From Osedax fenrisi (taxonomy: Eukaryota; Annelida; Polychaeta; Sabellida; Siboglinidae), in assembly GCA_964019155.1 (NCBI GenBank), contig OZ025242.1, positions 7,547,321 through 7,611,320 of the forward strand: a stretch of 64,000 nucleotides of DNA, in the 5' to 3' direction. Below the pieces are notes generated by a model. The model ran no database searches. It worked only from the letters and a program-made list of their open reading frames with translations, and had not been told where the DNA came from. This document shows, piece by piece, positions 35,206-45,419 of the stretch. The position numbers and the translations under genes were made by a program. How positions within the stretch are numbered: the first letter of the stretch is position 1; the number at the start of each line of letters is the position of its first letter.

Positions 35206-35356
35206 TTAGGGGCGCTGCAACAGGGGGGACAGGGGGATATGTCCCCCACTTTAAAATCTAAGGGGACCTCCTATGTATTGGTCCCCCCAACTTTTACCAC
35301 ACAATTTATTTTGATTAGTTGGTCCCCCCTACATACAAAATCGTTCCAGCGCCCCT
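35206..35356. mobile_element. hAT-type MITE (151 bp)
   Basis: The ends AGGGGCGCTG and CAGCGCCCCT are inverted, and the 8-bp repeat ACACATAT flanks it (35,198-35,205 and 35,357-35,364). It is GC-rich inside with GTCCCCC blocks. Confidence 0.78.
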
Positions 35357-35369
35357 ACACATATTACAT

Positions 35370-36320
35370 TTAACACATAGGTATTATATCTTATATTTTA
35401 TACCAAACCATCTATATAATTTTTCATTAGGTTATACATTTATGGACGATCTCTCGATAATATACATATATTATGTTATGTACTTCGTTAAGTATACGAT
35501 ATTGTAGCTATGATACTAACACAATGCTAGTAAACATATATGTATATGATAGTAGGCTATAATCCTATAGTCTATAATTTATTCACCAATTCAATTAATT
35601 ATAGTTACCACAATTTATATTTTATTATCTCTTAAAGCTAATTGAATTACTATATGTACTATATGAATTTTTATATTGAATTACTATATTTTTTCATATA
35701 AAATCCAACTTTAAGCAAGGACTTCTTCTAACAATACTAAGGCATATTTAGTGACACTTTTATTTTCCGCGTGAGTGATTTTATCGTATAATATCATGGT
35801 AGCTATAGCCTATAGCCTATAGCCTATAGCCTATAGCCTATAGCTCTGTAGAACAAGAGTAGGATTAGAATTACCTACACATTATAATTTGATACAACAA
35901 TAAATAAAACAACTCGTTTTTAAATCGATGATTTCATTATTATTATATTTAATTAATAATATAATTTAATACAAATTAAATTATTTGGAATGTTTATGTA
36001 AATAATATAAAAAAATATCGTCCAATTCGAACCTAATTTAAAAATAAATTCGTATTTTTAATAAAAAATTTATATAGAAATACAATTAAAAATACGAATA
36101 CCTTTATATTCGACAGATAAATAAATATCCTTTATATCTTTGATACACTTATTTAAATCATTACAATATATATCCTAATAATGTATACCACTGAAAAGTA
36201 TCAGGCTCGGAGTACAAAAAGAAAACATTGCAGATAGCGTCCGCCGGACATCGATAAGACAATATCGTTACAATATCGTTACTTTAAGTATAGTAATAGT
36301 TACAATATCGTTACTTTAAG
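35370..36320. other. AT-rich spacer with a TATAGCC array
   Basis: No gene recognised. Contains about six copies of the heptamer TATAGCC at 35,803-35,844 and a 32-bp tandem duplication (ATCGTTACTTTAAGTATAG) at 36,265-36,330. Confidence 0.5.
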
Positions 36321-36332
36321 TATAGTAATTAC

Positions 36333-36445
36333 TAGTGATGTAAATGATGCCGAGCTTTTGATGCCGAGTTTTTGATGCCGAGACTTTAGGTAACTGATAC
36401 TGAGACTGCACCATGCTTTAGATTTGAGCATCATTTACATCGCTA
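36333..36445. mobile_element. hAT-type MITE, short copy (113 bp)
   Basis: Inverted ends TAGTGATGTAAATGATGC and GCATCATTTACATCGCTA, flanked by GTAATTAC on both sides (36,325-32 and 36,446-53). Internal GATGCCGAG repeats. Same family as 42,838-43,444. Confidence 0.85.
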
Positions 36446-36794
36446 GTAATTACTAATTTCTTTTAATCGTTAACATTTTTAAATTACAATTAATTGTATT
36501 AAAATAAATAAAATAAAATATCGAATAAAATATAATTTTATTAAGACAATTATAAGAAGATAAAGTAGTAGGACATTTAAGTATTTGACTAATACTATGT
36601 AGTCATTAATGTCATTGATATTACAATATAATAATTGATATACCATTACCACATAAATAGTACACTAATGTGCTACAATTTTGTTAGCATGTTCTTTCAC
36701 TTGTGAACGAGAATAGAAATAGGTACTACACCTACCCTACTACATCTACCCTACTTACGCCTACTACACCTACCCAAACCCACCCGCCCTTAAA

Positions 36795-36952
36795 GGATTT
36801 TTGGGCCGAGCTGCATTTCGCCATTCATCGAATTATGATTAATATATTACGTTATTTATTTATCTATATATATTTATTATATCGTAATCGTAATTGTACC
36901 GTATTTTATTATATCGTAATCGTAATTGTACCGTATTTTATTAAAACACGAC
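36795..36952. repeat. Dispersed repeat, copy 1
   Basis: Begins GGATTTTTGGGCCGAGCTGC and ends TTATTAAAACACGAC. A shorter copy lies at 49,330-49,442. The copy here contains an internal duplication of about 37 bp (ATATCGTAATCGTAATTGTA). It is joined directly to an exon relic of the peptide family. The type of element is unknown. Confidence 0.75.
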
Positions 36953-36962
36953 ACCTACAACA

Positions 36963-38327
36963 CCTACCCCTTCCTTAAATTTCTGAAACTCTAGTTTACC
37001 ATCTCCTGAAATAAGGGTTACGATATTTAAATAATTGTGCTTATGTGTTGAAAATATGAGATTATATATTAATTTATAAGTATCGATATGATAAATTATA
37101 TAAGTTATACCATATTATAATTTTTAATAAAACCTAATTATCTATTTTATTTATTGTTTATGTAGGGGAAAGTAACATATGTTATGTATTATATAATACG
37201 GACAGCGCCCGAATACGGACATTCTCGGTATCTCAGAAACAATAAATACTCCAAAAAATTGTTAATTAATATATTAATAATATATTCATAATTATATAAA
37301 TAGTCTAAATAAATATTTTGTATTTTTTAATTATTCAAAATATTGCTGATATATCCAATAAACTGATTTTTTTATTATAATATACGTATAAGTTTTTAAA
37401 TTTATGAAAAAAAATGTCAACTAAATACCTTCTCAAGAATATACAAATGTATCGATATAAAATATATCACTATATTATTAAAATATAAAGCATTCTAAAA
37501 ATTATATATATAATTTCTATATTTGTTATCAAATATTCATTAAGTTATAAGCATATATCTAGAGGTCATATAAGTTCCTAATACGGACACTCTAAATGTC
37601 TTAATACGGACACCCTATTACCAATCAGCGCACAGCATATGAAAAATTCAGATTTTCATTAAAATCGCGTGCGTTATAATATTAATACCACCAATAAAGC
37701 TAATTCTAAAATTTGTATTATTTAGATACTTATATTTTATTATTAATTAAATAAATAATAAAAAATAAATAAATTATTAACTAATTAAATTAGAATATAT
37801 TTTTCATAAAATTAATTATAAATAATATAATTGTAATTTGTCTGATTGATTCATCAATACAATATAGTTTATCTAGTGGTATATAGGGTGTCCGTATTAT
37901 GACACAAAGTATCCGTATTTGGACATGGGTACCAAATACGGACACCCCCGTTATCTATGGAATTAAAAGATTAAATAAAATGTTAAAATCACAATAATAT
38001 CTATAATCATATAATATTAATATATTGTAATTTTTGAATACAAATAATGAGTCATAAAAAGTTAAGACCATTTATTGTTAAAGTGTCCGTATTAGGTTAC
38101 TTTCCCTTATATGATTGATATATTATAATTTGATTGGGGAGAAATAGTTTATTATATATTATTTTCATTGTATATAAATAAATATAAAATACAATATAAA
38201 ATGCAGTAAGAAATATTAAAATTTATCAGAATCAGAAGTAGTATAACCTATATTGTAAATCGTTTTTCTTACGTCCATAGCATTTTCTTTTATTAACGTA
38301 AAATAGAAATATCCTCTTATCTTCTAA
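36963..38327 (-). pseudogene. Peptide/EF-hand family pseudogene split by a TIR element
   Basis: An exon 1 relic (38,222-38,327, minus) retains the region around KCYGRKK but has stops where the other copies have the C-R-G-N-F segment. An exon 3 relic (36,963-37,005) encodes GDGKLEFQKFKEG after a TTTCAG acceptor. The exon 2 position is occupied by the TIR element at 37,165-38,107. It has no start, no EF-hand 1 and internal stops. Confidence 0.7.
37165..38107 (+). mobile_element. TA-flanked TIR element, full copy (943 bp)
   Basis: Starts GGGGAAAGTAAC and ends GTTACTTTCCCT with TA on both sides. Subterminal and internal copies of (A)TACGGACA(C) occur in both orientations, including a strong internal palindrome near 37,885-37,950. 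No open frame. Partial copies lie at 50,587-50,932 and 55,748-56,615, and a related element at 45,765-46,694. Confidence 0.82.
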
Positions 38328-38369
38328 TAATATATATTATATAGATATATATATATATATATATATTTA

Positions 38370-38736
38370 TGATCCTTATAGGGCATTTGACCTGACGCAC
38401 CCATATCCCCGAACTTGATACACCATCTATCCTCATTATTTTCAATTATTGTTGGCTATTATGGATATCAATTTAATATCTCTGATTTTTTATAAATATA
38501 TTATTCTAATATAAAACTAAATAATTAAATTTCTATTGATAATCATGTTCTTTTGTATATAACTTTTACTAACTTTAAATTTTACAATTTTATTTTTGTA
38601 TATTTATTTTAATTTAAGTTTTACTATACGTTTCTCCTCATAAATGTTCTGTAGGAACGTGCAACGGGTAAACGACTAGATAAGCACAGCGCTTCTTCGT
38701 TTACCATGGTTATGCCTAAATTCTGATATTATTATA

Positions 38737-38757
<21 letters not shown>
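38370..38757 (+). mobile_element. LINE 3' UTR fragment
   Basis: Non-coding. The end GATAAGCACAGCGCTTCTTC through ATGCCTAAATT matches 7,735-7,832 (-) and the 3' end of the LINE at 59,470-59,550. A TA/ATA tail follows. The left limit is uncertain. Confidence 0.5.
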
Positions 38758-38776
<19 letters not shown>

Positions 38777-39157
38777 CTTATTTGGCATAAAGCCTGGGTG
38801 AATGAAAAAGCATGGCTTGTCTAGTCTTTCACTCATTAAGATAACGAGGAGAATAATTTAAATAACTAAAATCAATAAACGAATGTAATAACAATATAAA
38901 ATGAATAAAGTAAAAATACAAAAAAATAAAAATGTTTGAAATGTATTTTTGAAAATTTCGGATACAAACTATAATACAATTCTAAATAAACAAGTATAAA
39001 AATAAAATTTTTATTTTCGTAAATACTGGCAAAATTAACTTTTGTACTTCAGTACTTGAATAGGTAGTTCCCAAGACTTACCGTTGAAAAAATAATATTA
39101 ATGTATGCTATTATTGTAAGTATTTGCTTTCCACCAAAAACTAAGCATATACTTACC

Positions 39158-40678
39158 TTACCAGGTCGAGCTTGCTCGGCAGTTTATGACTCTCTTCTTC
39201 CATTCATCTTTATCGTCCATCGCAGTTTTCAGTTCATTTACATTACACAGTGTATCATCCATGAGTTGATCAACGTATGTTCTTCGCGGCCGTCCTCTTT
39301 TTCTCACACCATGGGTAGGTTGCCATAGAATAGTATCTGATGCCATTTCGCACTTATTTCTCCAACAGTGACCAGAAAAACGAAGTCTTTGCTGTTGTAT
39401 CGACGTGCATATATCCGGTATATTTGCATATATTTCTTTATTGGTAGGATGGTCCTTCCAAGACTTGTTTAGTATTGCCCGTAATATGCGAGTATAGTTT
39501 CCACTTAGTCTTTTTTCCAGAGCTTTTGTGAGTGTCCAACTTACAGAACCATATACCGACTCAACAGTTGCTCTGAAGAAATTTCTTTTAATTCTATCCG
39601 GTAACCTAGATTTCCAAATAGCGTTCATCTTATTTAAAGCTGCCCAGCTTTTAGCCAGTCTTATATTCATATCCTTTTCTGTTGATTGAATATAGCTTCC
39701 AAGATACTTAAAATCGGATACTTTTTTAATGTCCTTGCCATTTAGGCTTTTTATTTTTTCATTTTCTCCTTGATTTATGCTTATGAATTCGGTCTTACCT
39801 GCATTTATATTCAAACCAATCTCTTTTGCCGTATTTTCAATTTTATGTAGAAGAATTGTAGCTTCACTCGTTTTATCAGTTACTATAGCAAGATCATCTG
39901 CATAATCGACATCTGTTATTTTTATTGCTGGATGTCTTCTGCTCTTTCTCTCAGAGAGGGTAAAACCAAGAACATTATCTCGATCAAGTGACATTTTCAA
40001 GACATAGTCAAGACATATTATAAAAAGAAATGGTGCTAGTGTATCACCTTGTAACACACCTCCTGTTATATTTATAAATTCCGTATCGCCATCATCTGAT
40101 CTCACAATTGATTTAGTATCTTTATAAGCTATCATAATTGCATTTATGATCTTTTCAGGTATTCCATATGCTTTAAGAATCTCTGCCATCTTTCCTCGAT
40201 GTATGGAATCGAAAGCTTTGGAGAAATCAATAAAAAGGAGTGTGTCTGTTAAATTCTTTTCGTTTACGCCTTCAATGATCCTTCTAACCGTGAGTATTTG
40301 GCCAGTAGTAGATCTATTGGTTCTAAAACCATTTTGGTTTTTTCTTAATATCTTATCTACTTCAGGTCTTATTCTATTTAAAAGCATTAGATTATATATC
40401 TTTGCAGCTATACATGTTAGAGTGATACCACGATAGTTGTTTGTAGAAGTTAAATCTCCTTTCTTCGGTAGCGGTATTATACAGCCTTTATTCCATATAC
40501 TGATAGTGTTTTGCTCGTATACTTCATTGCAGGAGAATAGTAAGATTTCTTGAAATTTGGGTATTTTCCAGATTTCCACAGGAATTTCATCTAACCCGCA
40601 TGCTTTTCCATTTTTGATACTTTTTATAGCCTTGTCTAGTTCATATTTCGTAAAGATTCCAGTTTCTATATTCAACAA
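39158..40678 (-). CDS. RTE reverse transcriptase (broken at its 5' side)
   Basis: 506 codons. It shows NNYRGITLTC, QNGFRTNRST, LFIDFSKAFDSIHR, GVLQGDTLAPFLF and DVDYADDLAIV (catalytic YADD). The C-terminal block RLRFSGHCWR and RKRGRPRRTYVDQL is typical of RTE-like LINEs. It copies the element RNA at the genomic nick. The frame continues upstream to a TAA near 40,907 and beyond (40,907-41,134), so the real ORF is the fused endonuclease-RT protein. Confidence 0.9.
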   Translation of the reverse strand: MLNIETGIFTKYELDKAIKSIKNGKACGLDEIPVEIWKIPKFQEILLFSCNEVYEQNTISIWNKGCIIPLPKKGDLTSTNNYRGITLTCIAAKIYNLMLLNRIRPEVDKILRKNQNGFRTNRSTTGQILTVRRIIEGVNEKNLTDTLLFIDFSKAFDSIHRGKMAEILKAYGIPEKIINAIMIAYKDTKSIVRSDDGDTEFINITGGVLQGDTLAPFLFIICLDYVLKMSLDRDNVLGFTLSERKSRRHPAIKITDVDYADDLAIVTDKTSEATILLHKIENTAKEIGLNINAGKTEFISINQGENEKIKSLNGKDIKKVSDFKYLGSYIQSTEKDMNIRLAKSWAALNKMNAIWKSRLPDRIKRNFFRATVESVYGSVSWTLTKALEKRLSGNYTRILRAILNKSWKDHPTNKEIYANIPDICTSIQQQRLRFSGHCWRNKCEMASDTILWQPTHGVRKRGRPRRTYVDQLMDDTLCNVNELKTAMDDKDEWKKRVINCRASSTW

Positions 40679-41174
40679 ATTTGAAATATTTGTTATAGTT
40701 GATGTTTTTAATTCAGGTGGTTTTCCTAAAAGATCTTTGAAATGATTGTGCCATAACTTAATTCTTTCTTCACCACTTGTTGCTTTTATCTTAGCTTTAT
40801 TGTTCTTTTTCCTGCCAGTTATATCATTTACTACTTTCCAGGCACATGCTGATTTTTGGTTTGATACTGCAGCTTTGATTTCATCTATTTTCGACTGAAG
40901 GTAGATTTATTGCTGAGTATCGTATGTATCATATAGTGCTTTTTGTGATAGATAATAGGAATTCATATTTTCTATAGTTGGGCAAGAGTTCTTTAATTGA
41001 GCTGCTGTTTTTAGCATATCCCTTTTTAAACATATATCGGGGTTCTCCCAGGGAAATCTCTTTTTAAGTTTTTCTTTGAAGGGGATGATATCAATTGCAG
41101 TTTCTCTACAAGAAGTTTCAAAATGGTCATACAAAGTATTTGTTGATATGTTGGATGTTTCATCGATAAGGTTT

Positions 41175-42221
41175 TCAAACTTTTTTAAGACTTCGCAAAT
41201 AAACTTTTTTTTGAATATCAGGATTCTTTAGAGTTGTCCAATCATAGATTGGTGTTTTGATAGTCTTCTTTTTGTTTGATCTTAAACTTAATTTAAGATG
41301 GGCAGATACAATTCTATGGTCTGATGCTATACTTTCAATAGATCCATAAGCTCTACAGTTTTTGCTGCTATTTTTCCATTTTCTATTAATCATTATATAG
41401 TCAAGCTGTACTTTATTTCCATTTGGTGACTTATGTGTCCATAGCTGGCCTTTCCTTTTCTGATAATAAGTGTTAAGATATAGTAGATTATTTTCTAAAA
41501 TGTAATCTTTGAGAAAGATCCCATTTCTGTTTGATACTTCATGCAATGAGAACATGAATCCATCTTGAATGCCAAGATGAGCATTAAAGTCTCCAGAAAT
41601 GATCAAAACATTATGTTTTGGAATTTGTTTTGTGGCAGAATTTAGAATATCATAGAAATTCTCAATTTCCATGGGATCCGATACGTTTGTAGGGCTATAA
41701 CATACTATGATAGATGTTTGTGGGTTTCCATTAAAATTGACGATCATTATCCTTTTGGATACTAAAGTAACGTTTACAAGAGAATTAAATGATGTATTGT
41801 TAATTAGAATACCGATTCCACCTGTAGCAGCGTTTACACTGTTTTTCCATGCTGAACCTGTTATCATATGCCATTCTCCAATATAATATTCTTTTGTATC
41901 GACATCCTCGTGTATAAATCTATGTTCTTGCAAACAAATTATATCGAGTTGCCTAGCATTTGCTGATGCAATTATTTCAGAAATTTTATTTTCATTTTTT
42001 AATGTCCGTACATTGAAGGTGGCAACTCGGAGAACTCTACTTGCTTTCATTAGATATACATTTGGTATTGATTTGATTTGATTTTTACATTTACATTTAC
42101 ATTTAAATTTACACTCAGTAGCTAACTTATCGACTGCAACCTGAGTATGCATTGCAGGACGCGCTCCTTGTTCCGCGCGACGAGCGATGCGGGATGAAGA
42201 TATTTGGGAAGTCGTAGTCAT
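41175..42221 (-). CDS. RTE AP-like endonuclease part
   Basis: 348 codons. Endonuclease motifs in order: RVATFNVRTL, DIICLQEHRF, VCYSPTN, IISGDFNAHLG, LDYIMINRKW and ASDHRIVSAHL. It nicks target DNA to prime reverse transcription. A KCKCKCK repeat near residue 42 comes from a small hexamer expansion. Ends early at a frameshift in the A6 run near 41,180, after which the RT frame takes over. Confidence 0.88.
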   Translation of the reverse strand: MTTTSQISSSRIARRAEQGARPAMHTQVAVDKLATECKFKCKCKCKNQIKSIPNVYLMKASRVLRVATFNVRTLKNENKISEIIASANARQLDIICLQEHRFIHEDVDTKEYYIGEWHMITGSAWKNSVNAATGGIGILINNTSFNSLVNVTLVSKRIMIVNFNGNPQTSIIVCYSPTNVSDPMEIENFYDILNSATKQIPKHNVLIISGDFNAHLGIQDGFMFSLHEVSNRNGIFLKDYILENNLLYLNTYYQKRKGQLWTHKSPNGNKVQLDYIMINRKWKNSSKNCRAYGSIESIASDHRIVSAHLKLSLRSNKKKTIKTPIYDWTTLKNPDIQKKVYLRSLKKV

Positions 42222-42837
42222 TTTGCTTTCGATGGCTAGATAAAATGTGCGGTCGCCACTCCATACACATTTGCGTAACCATGCGCGGGTGGCTAACAGG
42301 TACTATGCCTTGCCAAAGGGCAACCAGAATTTTGTCCGGCACTGCTAATTGATTATTCGCAGCTAACCATTATATCTAATGGCCGTTCCCCTATCCGCAA
42401 CCTGGGGAGCCGGTGGATTGGAGTTATCATCACCACATCATCATATCAATTACGGATATAGATGAAGAAATGTGGGCCGAGGATCCTATGTAAACTGAGC
42501 TCTCCACAATTTTACCACAAAGCATATACACCTATAACAAATTAGTCAATATATTATTATTAAAATATCAAAAATGTGCTAATTATTATATATAAATATT
42601 AAAGTACTAAAATAATAATATAAAAACTTCTCACAATCTAAATCATCATTTAATAAAATGTACATAGATAACCTAAAAGATAACCATACAAATAAAATAG
42701 ATACAAATATATATATATACAAATAATAGAGTAAGGTAGTCAGTCAAAGTTATATATATTTAAGATTAAATTTAAAAATTAATTATAGTTATTTATCATT
42801 AGTCATGTAACATATACATAAATATATAGGTATAAGC

Positions 42838-43444
42838 TAGTGATGTAAATGGTGCTCAAATCTAAAGCATGATACAGTCTAGGTCTCAGTAATATAAAGT
42901 CTCAACTCATCTCATGAGATACGCCTGCAGGCTCATTTTGTTAGAGTCTCGGCTCGGCTCGGACTCGGGCTCGTTTGGCTAGACTCTCGGCTCGGCTCGA
43001 GCTCGTTTGGCTAGACTCTCGGCTCGGATAGGGCTCGTTTGGCTACACTCTCGGCTCGGGCTCGTTTTTTTTCTCAGAAAATGAAAGTCTCGGCTCGGCA
43101 TCAATAACCAAAAGTCTTGGCATCAAAAATCTCGGTATTATTTAGTAAATAATATTTACACTACTATAGATGAAATTTACGTTATTATTCACTGAATCGC
43201 GAAGTTGGCGCAGATTATTTTTGTTTAAATTGATGTAAATATGAAATATATAAAAATTAGTATTAAAATGTAATTTCAAAAATGCATAATTTCGACTAGG
43301 TAATATTTTGTAAAAGTATTAACTCGGCTCGGGCTCGTTTGGCTAGAGTCTCGGTTCGGCTCGGGTTCATTTTTTTCCGAAAATGAAAGTATAGGCTCGG
43401 CATCAAAAACCTAAAGTCTCGACTCGGCATCATTTATATCACTA
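42838..43444. mobile_element. hAT-type nonautonomous element (607 bp) with CTCGG repeats
   Basis: Inverted ends TAGTGATGTAAATGGTGC and GCATCATTTATATCACTA, with the duplication GTATAAGC/GTATAAAC on the two sides. Inside are several GGCTCGGGCTCGTTTGGCTA units at 42,945-43,070 and 43,320-43,375. Same family as 36,333-36,445. Confidence 0.85.
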
Positions 43445-43559
43445 GTATAAACACATACATTGACACAAATATATATATATATATATATATATGGATAAAA
43501 TAAAATAACATTACAATATTTAAATAAAATATAAAATAAATATAAAATTAAAATTAATA

Positions 43560-45110
43560 TATATGTATATTTTTTTATAATGTTTCGAAAATAATTTTAA
43601 ATTAGAAATGTTAATTAATGAACTTGGAAAATTATTCCAGTACTTGACGCCAATATTTGTAAAAAGAAATAAATTTCTAGAAGTTATAGATGCTTTTCTA
43701 ATACATTTATTACAATACTTTTTATTTTTAATAAGTCTGATTTACAAATTAATTGGTAATTTATTATATAAACCTCTATGTATAAATTATATAGAATTAA
43801 ATTTAACAACATCATAAACTTAAAAATAAAATTGCTATGCATGTAATCATGAATATTAACATTTGCATTTAATATTATGCATTATAATGATCTTTTCTGT
43901 AAAATTGCGATATATGATTTATTTGTTTTAAAGGTATTACCCCATATATGTTAACAATAGTTTAAATGATTCATGAATAATGATTTAAAAATTAAAATCT
44001 AGTATTTAAATTTAGGTTATTACTTAATATTTTATTACACCAATAACTATACATAGCTTATAAGTCACATAGGTTGTTTACATCAATAGGTACTGTTGTT
44101 TCCAGTCTAGTTTCTCATCAATATAAACTCCTAAAAACTTATAAGTTAATAGGCCACGTGTTTAATTGGAATTTAATTTAGAACAATTGGTAATGTATCA
44201 CTTGAATGAATTCCGTACGTTAAAAAGTATGTAAATACATTTATCAATATTCAGTGTTAACTTGTTTATCGCTTACCAAGATTAGACATTTTTTAATTCA
44301 CTATTCATTTAACTAACTTAGATCAGATATAGTATTACTCGAATAAATTATATTCGTATCATCGGCATAAAGTAGGTTTACTGGTTTAAATAATGTCGAT
44401 ATATTTAGCAAATCATTAATATATAAAATAAATAAAATTTATCCTAAAACAGAACCGTGTGGAATACCACAATTTACTTTTTTTAAATCAAATAAAACAC
44501 CATGAAACTTAATACATTTATATCTATCAGATATATATGATTTAAATAAATCTAAAGTAATGCCTCTAATTCCACAATGATCCAATTTCTTTAATAATAT
44601 ATTATGGTCAATGGTATCAAATTCCCCTTTTTTTAAGTCAATAGACCTACCACTGAACATTTTTTCAAATGTTCAAGATTATAATTTAAGGTTTCCATTA
44701 AATCTGCAAGGACATCATCGATAGACATATTTGTCCTGAACCCATACTGTGCTTTATCAATTATTGAATATTTATTTAAAAAATCAACTAAACGAAATTT
44801 AATAATTTTTCAAAATATTTACAGATTTGTGGTAAAATAGATATTGGCCTAAAATTTAACATATCATTTTAGAACACTTTTTGTACAAGATTTTTATTTT
44901 AGCCTTTTTAAATTCAACTGGAAATAATCCCTCATTAATACATATATTAAATAAAAGTGATAATATAGGATTTATTTCATAATTAATATATTTAAATAAG
45001 ATATTATTAATATTAAAAATATCAGTACTATATTTGGAAGTATTTTTATCGATAATATTATATATTTCTGAAGGTGTAGAAATATCTACACTATAAAATA
45101 ATCAATTACT
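43560..45110 (-). mobile_element. CR1/jockey-like LINE, decayed
   Basis: Minus-strand RT fragments: NFRPISILPQI, KAQYGFRTNMSIDDVLADL, FDTIDHNILLKKLDHCGIRG (44,439-44,660), CGIPHGSVLG, LYADDTN, and a C-terminal TNIGVKYWNNFPSSL near 43,660. The order is that of one RT ORF, broken by many stops. Only the 73-codon piece is open. Confidence 0.78.
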
Positions 45111-45419
45111 ATATAATGTGACTATGTATTATTTATATATAAATAAACTTATTAAAAAATAATCATAAATAAAAAAGAGATCACTCTTTAAAAAGTATCC
45201 ATTTTCCCAATCTTTTACAACTCGCGAAGATAACGCATTAATTTATATTATGTTATGATTATTTAATATATTTAATACTATGCAATATTATATTATCTGA
45301 TGTTATATTATATTATTTTAAATAAGAACACATTTATTAGTAGGTTATATGAGTTTATAGGTAACTATATAGATTTATTTAATGTATCTCGAATAAATAA
45401 TATATAGAAACATATATAG

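Larger units (their letters stand above)
38757..42515 (-). mobile_element. RTE-type LINE, almost full-length and nearly open
   Basis: Apurinic-type endonuclease part (41,175-42,221) and reverse-transcriptase part (39,158-40,678 with upstream extension to about 41,170) lie in minus orientation. A GC-rich 5' UTR extends to about 42,515 and an (ATT)n 3' tail is at 38,757-38,776. The frame is broken only by one TAA near 40,907 and one slip in an A run near 41,180. It is the best preserved element inside the window apart from the LINE at the right edge. Confidence 0.9.

Noticed and set aside
40146..40745. Plus-strand open frames of 62-96 codons
   Set aside because: Antisense shadows of the RTE reverse-transcriptase frame.
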